From assembly GCA_959600835.1 (NCBI GenBank), contig CAUGNQ010000031.1, forward strand, positions 1-22,372: a stretch of DNA of 22,372 nt, given 5' to 3'. Within the stretch, counting starts at the first letter, position 1. Every line of letters begins with the position of its first letter. Below, piece by piece: positions 7,492 through 14,243 of the stretch. The stretch comes from an uncultured Collinsella sp. GTDB taxonomy: Bacteria > Actinomycetota > Coriobacteriia > Coriobacteriales > Coriobacteriaceae. Both the position numbers and the translations under genes were made by a program. The notes under the pieces are model-generated. The model was not told where the DNA came from and made no database searches. It saw only the letters and a list, made by a program, of their open reading frames with translations.

Positions 7492-7585
7492 AAAAAACTC
7501 CTCGGACATCGGCGCTAGACGACGGGGCGATATTCCTCGTCTTCTATTATGCGCAAGTGATGCCTCCCGAGGAGTAACAAACTTG
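7492..7585 (-). promoter_or_regulatory. licT leader: RAT antiterminator and competing hairpin over the Shine-Dalgarno region
   Basis: Minus-strand 7585-7554 folds as a RAT: outer stem CAAGT/ACTTG, the conserved TTGTTACT on the 5' side, apical stem CTCC/GGAG, and AGGCA on the 3' side. In addition, ACTCCTCGG (7575-7567, inside the RAT) is exactly complementary to CCGAGGAGT (7505-7497), which contains the licT Shine-Dalgarno sequence and runs directly into TTTTTT (7497-7492). The two pairings exclude each other. The intervening 61 nt contain another nested stem (AGACGA / TCGTCT). The RAT is strong; the role of the competing pairing is inferred. Confidence 0.7.
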
Positions 7586-7599
7586 TGAGCACGTGGGCG

Positions 7600-7629
7600 A
7601 TTGTAGGATGAAACTTGTATGCAGCGTAA
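7600..7629 (-). promoter_or_regulatory. Candidate licT promoter
   Basis: On the minus strand TACAAT (7605-7600) is a good -10 box. The -35 region TTACGC (7629-7624, 18-nt spacer) is weak. The predicted start point would lie only about 8 nt before the RAT hairpin, as usual for antiterminator-controlled leaders. Confidence 0.4.
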
Positions 7630-7680
7630 GCCCCATTGGCGCGAAAGTCCGCCGAACGGTAGGAAATAGCCTGTAAACGG

Positions 7681-7723
7681 CAAAACCACCGCAAAGGTGC
7701 CTGGCCCCTTTGCGGTGGTTTTG
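7681..7723 (-). terminator. Family A gene-end hairpin, copy 4 (compensated stem)
   Basis: A perfect 17-bp stem (7681-7697 with 7707-7723) encloses a 9-nt loop. It lies 15 nt after the histidine-phosphatase stop codon. One internal pair is G-C where the other copies have A-T, changed on both arms. A run of four T follows the GC part on each strand, so it could terminate in both directions. Confidence 0.88.
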
Positions 7724-7738
7724 GCTGATGCCCCGATG

Positions 7739-8323
7739 CTACTCGCGCGGGGTGCCGTAGGGGTTGTACAGATCTGCGAGAGCGAATGTGCTGGTGGCAG
7801 GATTAAAGTCGAGTTCGAGCACGCAGCAGTTGCCGATGCGGTTCTTCATCTTGAGCGGCTCCACGCCCACGCCGCGCATAACCTGAGCCGCTGCGGCGCC
7901 ATGGCTCACGCATAGCACGCTCTCATGCCCAGGGCGCTGCATGAGCTCGGTGATGGTCGCCATGATGCGCTCGCGAAACTCGTCTTCGCCCTCGCCGTCA
8001 TACTGCTTGTAAAAATCGCCGTACGGCAGGCGCGGATTCAAATCCTCGCTCGCGCCCTCAAACTTGCCAAAGTTCCACTCCTTAAGGCCCTTGACGCGCT
8101 CGTAAGGCTGACCGGGAAACGCAAGTTCAAGCGTGTCGCACGCACGCTCGGACGTCGAACTGTACGCATGGTCAAACGTAAGGCCACGCCCTCGCAGGGT
8201 CGCACCGACAGTTTTAGCCTGCTCGATCCCCAGCTCGGTAAGCGGCGAGTCGCACCAACCCTGCTTGCGGCGAAGCAGGTTAAAGAGCGTTTGACCGTGA
8301 CGCATAAAGTACAGTTTTGGCAT
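7739..8323 (-). CDS. Histidine phosphatase superfamily protein (phosphoglycerate mutase-like)
   Basis: The 194-residue cytoplasmic protein belongs to the branch-1 histidine phosphatases. The catalytic signature is FMRHGQT near the N-terminus, with the phospho-accepting histidine at His8 and the neighbouring arginine Arg7. The second arginine is in SSTSERACDT, the acidic residue in LKEWNFGKFEG, and the second catalytic histidine in CVSHGAAA. Length fits the small PhoE/CobC/GpmB-like group. These enzymes act on diverse phosphoesters, so the substrate is unknown. A GGAGG site precedes the start by about 5 nt. The gene appears monocistronic: a promoter candidate lies upstream and family A hairpins stand on both sides. 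Confidence 0.9.
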   Translation of the reverse strand: MPKLYFMRHGQTLFNLLRRKQGWCDSPLTELGIEQAKTVGATLRGRGLTFDHAYSSTSERACDTLELAFPGQPYERVKGLKEWNFGKFEGASEDLNPRLPYGDFYKQYDGEGEDEFRERIMATITELMQRPGHESVLCVSHGAAAAQVMRGVGVEPLKMKNRIGNCCVLELDFNPATSTFALADLYNPYGTPRE

Positions 8324-8358
8324 GAGACCTCCGTAATCGCAATCGTTTGTCAGCGATT

Positions 8359-8386
8359 ATTGCACCTTGAGGTAGGTTTAAGTCAA
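8359..8386 (-). promoter_or_regulatory. Candidate promoter of the histidine-phosphatase gene
   Basis: On the minus strand a -35 box TTGACT (8386-8381) and a -10 box TGCAAT (8364-8359) have a 16-nt spacer, and the start codon follows about 35 nt later. The -35 box is good and the -10 box fair. It begins only 12 nt after the preceding family A terminator. Confidence 0.45.
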
Positions 8387-8398
8387 AGCCTCTTTGGC

Positions 8399-8436
8399 AA
8401 AAACCACCACAAAGGTGCCTGACCCCTTTGTGGTGG
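8399..8436 (-). terminator. Family A gene-end hairpin, copy 5
   Basis: A perfect 12-bp stem (8404-8415 with 8425-8436) with loop core GGGGTCAGG on the minus strand is followed by TTTTTG. It stands behind the family C hairpin as a second terminator after the moaC-mobB gene. Confidence 0.85.
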
Positions 8437-8455
8437 AAATGGCGTTTGCCCAGAT

Positions 8456-8496
8456 AAAACCTGCCAAAACAAACCTGTCCCTTTTTGGCAGGTTTT
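8456..8496 (-). terminator. Family C gene-end hairpin overlapping the moaC-mobB stop codon
   Basis: Perfect 14-bp arms (8456-8469 with 8483-8496; core AAAACCTGCC) enclose 13 nt reading AGGGACAGG on the minus strand. The 5' arm includes two bases of the TAA stop codon, and the 3' arm ends in TTTT. The stem is unrelated to family A, but the loop carries the same GGGNCAGG core. Confidence 0.8.
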
Positions 8497-9799
8497 AGGC
8501 CAGATGGTCTTGGATAAGATCGCAGATGGCTCGGGCGTCGTTGATGTTGATGGCTCGGGTCGCGAAGCCGGCGTCGAAGGCCTGACGCGCCAGGACCTCA
8601 TTGCAGGCAAGCGCCAGCGTGCGACCGTCGACCAAGTCAAGCGAGCTCTTGCCGCGCAGGCGATCCACACCCGATCGCGCGACGACGATGTTGTCGAAGC
8701 CCTCGGTCTTGTAGCCCTCGATGATCACCACGTCGACATCGTTGTAGCGCGACAGCAGCTCGCGCGCGGGCATCTCGTCCTCCTCGCGCGTGTCGGCGTA
8801 CTCCGCCCAGCGCGTGGCACAGATGAGCCCCACGTGCTTGGAGCCGGCCTGGTGATGGCGCCACGTATCCTTAGCGGGCACATCGATATCAAAGCCATGA
8901 TGCCCATGATGCTTGAGCGAACCCACGCGCAGGCCGCGGCGAGTGAGCTCGGCAATGACCTTCTCGACGAGCGTGGTCTTGCCCGAGTTTTGGTAGCCGA
9001 TAAACGCGATCGCGGGGACGGCCGGCGTCGGAGCTGCGGGCGCGACGGCGACGGGTGCGCTCGCGGGTGCGTTGCCCGCGGCTCCCACGGCCTCAACAGC
9101 AGCGGCCTGACGCTCGGCGCGGTCCCACACACCCGAGCGGCCGCCCTCCTTGTGCAGCAGGCGCACGTCAACAATCTCCATGCCGCGATCGACCGCCTTG
9201 CACATGTCATAGATCGTTAGGCACGCGGCACTCGCTCCAGTCAGAGCCTCCATCTCAATACCCGTCTTGCCCGTCACGCCCGCCGTGACCAGCACGTGAA
9301 AGCCAACCTGCCCGTCCGTGCGCGCCGGCACCCAGCCCTCGGGCACGTCCTCGACAGGCGCCCCCGCCGGAGCGATGGGCGCAATGTCGCATTTACTCTT
9401 GGTAATGAGCAGCGGATGGCACATGGGAATGATGTCGCTCGTGCGTTTGATGGCCATAATGCCCGCCACGCGCGCGCAGGCAAGCACGTCGCCCTTTTTG
9501 GCGCGGTCCTGCAGCACCATGGCCTGCGTCTCGGGATGCATGAGGATGGTGCCCTCGGCGATGGCGATGCGATGGGTCTCGGCCTTGTCGGACACATCGA
9601 CCATGCGTACCTCGCCCTTGGCGTCCACATGCGTCAGCTCGTCACGACGGGCGTCACGGGCGGGCTCGGTGGCAGCACTGGCAGTCGGCTGCACGGACGC
9701 GTCGGCGTTGCCAGCATTCGCCGCAGCCGTGACTTTGTGGGCAGACATCGCGGCCCTGCGAGCGGCCTTGGTGGCATCGGCGTACCTGCTCTTGGCCAT
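8495..9799 (-). CDS. moaC: Fused MoaC (cyclic pyranopterin monophosphate synthase) and MobB (molybdopterin-guanine dinucleotide adapter)
   Basis: The 434-residue protein joins two molybdenum-cofactor enzymes. Residues about 55-225 are MoaC, which converts the MoaA product to cyclic pyranopterin monophosphate: THVDAKGEVRMVDVSDK, MCHPL (126-130), GKTGIEMEAL (177-186) and YDMCKAVD (197-204) keep the catalytic His, Glu, Asp and Lys positions. An Ala/Pro-rich linker (about 230-262) leads to MobB (about 263-434), a small P-loop GTPase that assists MobA: Walker A GYQNSGKTT (268-276), the HHGHHGF stretch, and EGYK (361-364). A roughly 50-residue Ala-rich N-terminal extension precedes MoaC. ATG 9799-9797 is chosen for its GGAGG site within the end of moaA; an earlier in-frame start at 9844 would overlap moaA and has no such site. 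It is co-transcribed with moaA. Separate MoaC and MobB proteins are the usual form. Confidence 0.92.
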   Translation of the reverse strand: MAKSRYADATKAARRAAMSAHKVTAAANAGNADASVQPTASAATEPARDARRDELTHVDAKGEVRMVDVSDKAETHRIAIAEGTILMHPETQAMVLQDRAKKGDVLACARVAGIMAIKRTSDIIPMCHPLLITKSKCDIAPIAPAGAPVEDVPEGWVPARTDGQVGFHVLVTAGVTGKTGIEMEALTGASAACLTIYDMCKAVDRGMEIVDVRLLHKEGGRSGVWDRAERQAAAVEAVGAAGNAPASAPVAVAPAAPTPAVPAIAFIGYQNSGKTTLVEKVIAELTRRGLRVGSLKHHGHHGFDIDVPAKDTWRHHQAGSKHVGLICATRWAEYADTREEDEMPARELLSRYNDVDVVIIEGYKTEGFDNIVVARSGVDRLRGKSSLDLVDGRTLALACNEVLARQAFDAGFATRAININDARAICDLIQDHLA

Positions 9800-9803
9800 A
9801 TGA

Positions 9804-10859
9804 TCATCCTCCGATTTGGGACATAAATCGTTGCGTGCCCTCAATTATCGCGTGTTCCTGCGGTTTGTGGGCCACGGCATCGCGCCAAATCGAAAGTACC
9901 TGCATATCATCACCACGGCGCAGCGCTTCACGCACCGAATACTCAGCATCGCTGAACAGGCACGGACGCACGTTGCCATCGGCCGTCAGGCGCAGACGGT
10001 TGCAATTCGCGCAAAAATGGTTGGACATGGCGCTAATGAAGCCGACCGTTCCCGCCGCACCCGGAAAGTGCCAGTAGCGCGCAGGGCCCGCGCCGGCAGG
10101 AGCGTCGTTGATGTCGAGCGGCTCGAGCTCGGCCAGCCCCGTCGCGGCGACCCCGGTATTGATGCGCGCCCGCAGTTCGTCGCTCGGCACGGTATCGCTC
10201 GCGTCCCACAGCTCGGGATTGAGCGCGGGCGCATGCGGGTCCACAGCGCAATGCGAGCTCGTACGCTCGTCGCCGATGGGCATGTACTCGATAAAGCGCA
10301 GGTGGATGGGGCGGTCGACGGTCAGCCGCGCAAGAGCCGCCACATCCTGGTTGAGCCGACGCACCACAACGCAGTTGACCTTAACGGGCTCAAAGCCCCA
10401 AGCCAGCGCCGCGTCGATGCCGGCCATGGTCTGTTCGAGCCGGCCCAGGCGCGTGATCTTTCCAAAGAGCGTAGGGTCGAGCGTGTCGAGCGAGATGTTG
10501 ACGCGATTAAGCCCCGCGTCTTTGAGCTGCGGCGCCAGCTTGGGCAGCAGGGCGCCGTTGGTGGTAAGCGAGATGTCCTCGATCTGCGGAATCGCGCGGA
10601 TGTCACGAATAAGTGGGATGATACGGCGGCTGACCAGCGGCTCGCCGCCCGTCAGGCGTACGCGACGAATGCCCTCCCCCGCCACCAAGCGCACAAAGCG
10701 GGCGATTTCCTCGGCGCTGAGCAGCTCGTCGTGCGCGCGGGGCGCCACGCCATCGGCTGGCATGCAGTAAATGCAGCGGAAATTGCACTTGTCGGTAACG
10801 GCAATGCGCAGGTAGTTGATATCGCGGCCAAAGCCGTCATGTTGCACGCGCCCGTCCAC
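9804..10859 (-). CDS. moaA: GTP 3',8-cyclase MoaA (radical SAM)
   Basis: The 351-residue enzyme performs the first step of molybdenum-cofactor synthesis, rearranging GTP to 3',8-cyclo-GTP, the substrate of MoaC. The radical-SAM cluster motif is CNFRCIYC (Cys25, Cys29, Cys32). The C-terminal GTP-binding iron-sulfur cluster is ligated by Cys283, Cys286 and Cys300 in FCANCNRLRLTADGNVRPC. TGGEPL is the SAM-binding stretch. The protein ends in MSQIGG, the conserved tail whose double glycine is needed for activity. The start is GTG 10859-10857: GGGGAGGG lies about 5 nt upstream, and the next ATG in the region is out of frame. The moaC-mobB fusion begins 4 nt after its stop, so the two form an operon. 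No moaE, moaD, moeA or mobA is visible here. Confidence 0.95.
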   Translation of the reverse strand: MDGRVQHDGFGRDINYLRIAVTDKCNFRCIYCMPADGVAPRAHDELLSAEEIARFVRLVAGEGIRRVRLTGGEPLVSRRIIPLIRDIRAIPQIEDISLTTNGALLPKLAPQLKDAGLNRVNISLDTLDPTLFGKITRLGRLEQTMAGIDAALAWGFEPVKVNCVVVRRLNQDVAALARLTVDRPIHLRFIEYMPIGDERTSSHCAVDPHAPALNPELWDASDTVPSDELRARINTGVAATGLAELEPLDINDAPAGAGPARYWHFPGAAGTVGFISAMSNHFCANCNRLRLTADGNVRPCLFSDAEYSVREALRRGDDMQVLSIWRDAVAHKPQEHAIIEGTQRFMSQIGG

Positions 10860-10899
10860 GCAGCCCTCCCCTCACGCGGCGTTTTATTCTTCGGAAAAC

Positions 10900-10927
10900 A
10901 TAATACCCCACGGGAGAATCATGCCGA
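10900..10927 (-). promoter_or_regulatory. Candidate moaA operon promoter
   Basis: On the minus strand TCGGCA (10927-10922) and TATTAT (10905-10900) have a 16-nt spacer and lie about 40 nt before the GTG start. The -10 box is good and the -35 box moderate. I see no obvious ModE-type or riboswitch structure in the short leader. Confidence 0.4.
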
Positions 10928-10991
10928 CACCCGTACGACAGGACAGGTCGCTTCGAGCAAAACGGACTTTCCAAGCCCATCCTCAACACAG

Positions 10992-11052
10992 ACCATCACA
11001 ACATTCGATGCTTTTCCCGATTTTGGCAAAAAACGTCGAATGTTGTGATGGT
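10992..11052 (-). repeat. Family B palindromic repeat, copy 2 (gene-end hairpin)
   Basis: Perfect 17-bp arms at 10992-11008 and 11036-11052 enclose a 27-nt centre containing TTTTCCCGATTTTGGC. It lies about 40 nt after the stop codon of the DUF559-like gene. It is nearly identical to copy 3, 1.2 kb away. Confidence 0.85.
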
Positions 11053-11092
11053 TTGCCTGCCCACGGCACCCCGCAGAAGGGCCAAAGCGCCC

Positions 11093-12130
11093 CTAAAGGC
11101 CGCCGTCCCAGTGCCGAATCACGAATTCTCGCAGGTCGTTCTGCCGCTTTTGGAACGCTTCGCTTCGGTCGCACTTAAGGCCTATCGCAAGCGCGATGGC
11201 GTTCATCGCCCGGTGCAATTGCAGCTGATGGGCAAACTGAGTCCCGGTGAGGACGATCATCTTAAAGCCCAGCGCGCTCAGCACAGTCATGCGCTCCGCA
11301 TCCGACGCGCTGCGCTGTTTATCAAGATGGTCCGAGCCGTTGTATTCAATTCCCGTACCGCTCGCAGGCGCATATACGTCAATCTCGAAATACCCGGCCT
11401 TAGCGAGATACTTGAACTCGTTGGGAACATCGACCCGATGGTTGAGCTCGATCTTGGCGTATCCCAGCCCTCCCTGGGAACGTTTTGCTACGACCATGAT
11501 TGCGGTGGCCGTCTCCATGGGCGAACGCGCGCCATCGCGCACGCGCTTGAGCACGGAGACCGCGCGTACAGCCCCCTGACGAGATCGGTTCTCATTGCAA
11601 TAAGCAATCAAGTCGGCAACGGTATACCTCTGTCCCATCTCGATATAATCGCCTGTCGACAGATGATTCAAATGGTAACGGGCGCAGATTTCGTAGCCAT
11701 ATTCCAGCCGCTCAGGCTCGCTCATCCACGAACCCGCTTGGACAAAGCACATGGCCTCATCAACCACCAGAAGGCCCTCTGCCACCTCGATAAGATGGCC
11801 TGGAGGTACCGGCGCTCCAAACACGTGGCACCTAAATCCAGCCGGCGTCGAGCGCTCAAAATCGAAGTTGACGAGCGTGTCGATATGATCGAGCTCGTCT
11901 CGTGGAATACCAAGCGAGACCAGATAGTCGGTAACAATCCCAACTGCCGTTGAAGCCCTCAGCCCTTTGGCATCGAGTCCCAATTTGGGCAGGCTCGCGG
12001 TCGGCTCCGCTTCGTTAGCAAGCGAGTCCTCATCGTATAGGCTGCTTGCTCGCGAGAGCGGCTCGGACGGGCGCGCCACGTTGTGGTACAGCCAGGCAGT
12101 CTTATGGGACAGAACGATCGGCAGGTCCAT
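11093..12130 (-). CDS. DUF559/Vsr-like nuclease-fold protein with AbiEi-like N-terminal region (function unknown)
   Basis: The 345-residue protein has no signal peptide or membrane segment. The C-terminal part (about 200-310) has the layout of the DUF559/Vsr-type PD-(D/E)XK fold: Glu206 in SPMETA, a beta-strand stretch GYFEIDVY with Asp251, then IEYNGSDHLD (Glu262, His268), DAER (Asp277, Arg280) and the closing GFKMIVLTGTQF. The N-terminus, LSHKTAWLYHNVAR, resembles proteins in actinobacteria annotated as AbiEi-type antitoxin-like with a DUF559 domain; that comparison is from memory and less certain. Nuclease activity is not proven by the motifs. ATG 12130-12128 has GGAGA about 5 nt upstream. 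The gene stands alone between the ABC exporter and moaA, with no toxin or methylase partner next to it, and is flanked by two almost identical family B repeats (10992-11052 and 12232-12296). Confidence 0.65.
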   Translation of the reverse strand: MDLPIVLSHKTAWLYHNVARPSEPLSRASSLYDEDSLANEAEPTASLPKLGLDAKGLRASTAVGIVTDYLVSLGIPRDELDHIDTLVNFDFERSTPAGFRCHVFGAPVPPGHLIEVAEGLLVVDEAMCFVQAGSWMSEPERLEYGYEICARYHLNHLSTGDYIEMGQRYTVADLIAYCNENRSRQGAVRAVSVLKRVRDGARSPMETATAIMVVAKRSQGGLGYAKIELNHRVDVPNEFKYLAKAGYFEIDVYAPASGTGIEYNGSDHLDKQRSASDAERMTVLSALGFKMIVLTGTQFAHQLQLHRAMNAIALAIGLKCDRSEAFQKRQNDLREFVIRHWDGGL

Positions 12131-12231
12131 GAGCTCTCCAATGGAGTCGGATAACCAACCTTATTCCCCTGCCCACGGGTCCGCACACCTTCGTGCACAA
12201 GAAAGCGATTACACCCGGCCGAGTGGAAGAA

Positions 12232-12296
12232 AAACCATCACAACATTCGATGCTTTTCCCGATTTTGGCAAAAAACGTCGAATGTTGTGATGGTTT
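12232..12296 (-). repeat. Family B palindromic repeat, copy 3 (gene-end hairpin)
   Basis: Perfect 19-bp arms at 12232-12250 and 12278-12296 enclose a centre identical to that of copy 2. It lies about 50 nt after the stop codon of the second ABC half-transporter, and the outer arm gives GGTTTTTC on the minus strand, suitable for termination. Confidence 0.87.
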
Positions 12297-12344
12297 GAGG
12301 CGAGGTGAGGGGCACGGAGGGTCAAAGCATCGTGCTCGAACGGG

Positions 12345-14243
12345 TTAATCCAGCTCTTTTAAGCCATGCGCGAGCTGCCAGTATTCGCCGTGCTGAGCGA
12401 GCAGCTCTTCGTGCGTGCCGCGCTCGATGATGCGGCCGTGTTCAAGGACCATGATGGCATCGGCGTCGCGGACGGTGGACAGGCGGTGCGCGATCATAAA
12501 CGTGGTGCGACCGCGCATGATGCGGTCCATACCGCGCTCGATGAGCTTTTCGGTACGCGTGTCGATGGAGCTCGTGGCCTCGTCCAAGATGAGCACCGGC
12601 GGGTCGGCAACGGCCACGCGCGCGATGGCGAGCAGTTGGCGCTGGCCCTGCGACAGGTTGGCGCCGTCGGCCGTGACCGGCGTATCGCACCCTCTAGGCA
12701 GGCGGCGGATAAACGAATCCGCGCAGGCTGCCTCGGCAGCGGCGCGCACTTCCTCGTCGGTCGCGTCGAGCTTGCCAAAGCGGATGTTCTGCGCAATGGT
12801 GCCGCTAAACAGGTGCGTGTCCTGCAGCACAATGCCGAGCGACCCACGCAGACTGGCCTTGGCAATGTGCTTGACATCGATGCCGTCGTACGTGATCTCG
12901 CCGTCATCGACCTCGTAAAAGCGGTTGATGAGGTTGGTGATGGTCGTCTTTCCGGCGCCCGTCGAGCCCACAAACGCGATTTTTTGCCCCGGCTTGGCAA
13001 ACAGGTTGAGGTCCGTGAGCACACGGGTGCCCGGCACGTAGGAAAAGTCCACGGCATGGAAGCGCACGTCGCCGGCAAGCGGGACCAAGCCGCACGTGAG
13101 CTCGGTGCCGTCGGCAGCCACCGCACGGCCCGACTCATCAACGGCAGCCACATCATGCAGGTGCCCGTACGCGCCCACGCCCTGGCCCTCGGGAATCTTC
13201 CACGCCCACGCGGCGTCGCCCGTCTGCACCAGCTCCACGCAGCCCTCGTCCACCTCGGGCTTAAGGTCCATAGCCGCAAACAGGCGCTCGGCACCGGCCA
13301 ACGCGTTGAGCAAGAAGTTGCCGAGCTGCGTAAACTGGTTGATGGGCATGGCAGCCTGACGCACAAAGACCAGGTAGCTTGCGAGCGCACCTACGTCGGC
13401 GAGTCCCTTGATGCAGAGCATGCCGCCCGCCACGGCAACGATGGCATAATTGACGTAGCCAATCACGACGGTCATGGGCACCATGGAGTTGGCATAGCTC
13501 ACGGCGGCGGTGCCGGTGCGGCGCAGTTCTTGGTTGCGCACGTCAAAACCAGCCACGTTGGCCTGTTCGTGATTAAAGACCTTGATGACCTTTTGGCCCG
13601 AGACCATCTCTTCGATATATCCGTCCAGGTCGCCAAGCGATGCCTGCTGGGCGGCAAAGAAACGCTTAGAACGCGCGCCCGAGTAGCGCGCATACAGCAC
13701 AATGGCCGCATCGCACACGAGCGTGATAATCGTGAGCTGCCAGTTAAGGATGATGAGCATAGCCGTAGTGCCCACAACCTGAATGGCGGCCTGAATCACG
13801 TTGGCAAAACTGTTGTTGAGCGCCTCGGAGACGGTGTCGACGTCGTTGGTAAAGAAGCTCATGATGTCACCCGAGCGCGTGCTGTCAAAATAACTGAGCG
13901 GCAGCATCTGGATGTGCGCAAACAGGTCGCGGCGGATATCGGAGACCACGCGCTGGGCCGCGCGCACCATAATCTGTGAGTAGCCCAGAGCCGAGAGCAC
14001 GCCCGCGGCGTAGATGGCAGCGGTAAAGATAACCTGCCTGGTGAGCAATTCCTCGCCGCCCGTTGCCAAACCGTTAACGATAGGGCGCACCATGTAGGTG
14101 CCGGCGAGGCTCGCGATGGCGGCGACGGAGGCGAGCACGCCCACCGCGAGCAACGAGAACTTGGCGTGACCCATGTAGGAGAGCAAGCGGCGAAGCGTCT
14201 GCGTCAGATTGGTGGGACGGGCCTGAGCGGATGTCTTAGGCAT
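12345..14243 (-). CDS. ABC exporter half-transporter, catalytically competent subunit (BmrD/LmrD/TM288-like)
   Basis: The 632-residue protein has an N-terminal six-helix transmembrane domain (about 25-325) and a C-terminal ATPase domain (about 393-632). The ATPase has Walker A GSTGAGKT (426-433), signature LSQGQ (530-534), Walker B LILDEATSS with catalytic Glu555, and the switch His586 in AHRLST. LSQGQ in place of LSGGQ is known from the competent partner of heterodimeric exporters. A segment of about 55 residues (336-392), with no hydrophobic helix, is inserted between the membrane domain and the nucleotide-binding domain. ATG 14243-14241 is chosen because AGGGGGT precedes it and it overlaps the end of the upstream partner gene by 8 nt; a longer upstream frame would run through that partner. 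The overlap implies translational coupling. The likely role is export of drugs or lipids; the substrate is unknown. Confidence 0.93.
   Translation of the reverse strand: MPKTSAQARPTNLTQTLRRLLSYMGHAKFSLLAVGVLASVAAIASLAGTYMVRPIVNGLATGGEELLTRQVIFTAAIYAAGVLSALGYSQIMVRAAQRVVSDIRRDLFAHIQMLPLSYFDSTRSGDIMSFFTNDVDTVSEALNNSFANVIQAAIQVVGTTAMLIILNWQLTIITLVCDAAIVLYARYSGARSKRFFAAQQASLGDLDGYIEEMVSGQKVIKVFNHEQANVAGFDVRNQELRRTGTAAVSYANSMVPMTVVIGYVNYAIVAVAGGMLCIKGLADVGALASYLVFVRQAAMPINQFTQLGNFLLNALAGAERLFAAMDLKPEVDEGCVELVQTGDAAWAWKIPEGQGVGAYGHLHDVAAVDESGRAVAADGTELTCGLVPLAGDVRFHAVDFSYVPGTRVLTDLNLFAKPGQKIAFVGSTGAGKTTITNLINRFYEVDDGEITYDGIDVKHIAKASLRGSLGIVLQDTHLFSGTIAQNIRFGKLDATDEEVRAAAEAACADSFIRRLPRGCDTPVTADGANLSQGQRQLLAIARVAVADPPVLILDEATSSIDTRTEKLIERGMDRIMRGRTTFMIAHRLSTVRDADAIMVLEHGRIIERGTHEELLAQHGEYWQLAHGLKELD

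Noticed and set aside
684..8436. Family A repeats as a CRISPR array
   Set aside because: The copies are palindromic, dispersed at gene ends kilobases apart and without regularly sized spacers; no cas genes are present.
11045..11953. Plus-strand frame of 302 codons opposite the DUF559-like gene
   Set aside because: It starts within a family B palindrome and lacks a ribosome binding site; the minus-strand frame has a start signal and recognisable motifs.
12366..13979. Long plus-strand frame of 537 codons opposite the ABC subunit
   Set aside because: Antisense shadow of a gene with all ABC motifs; no start signal.
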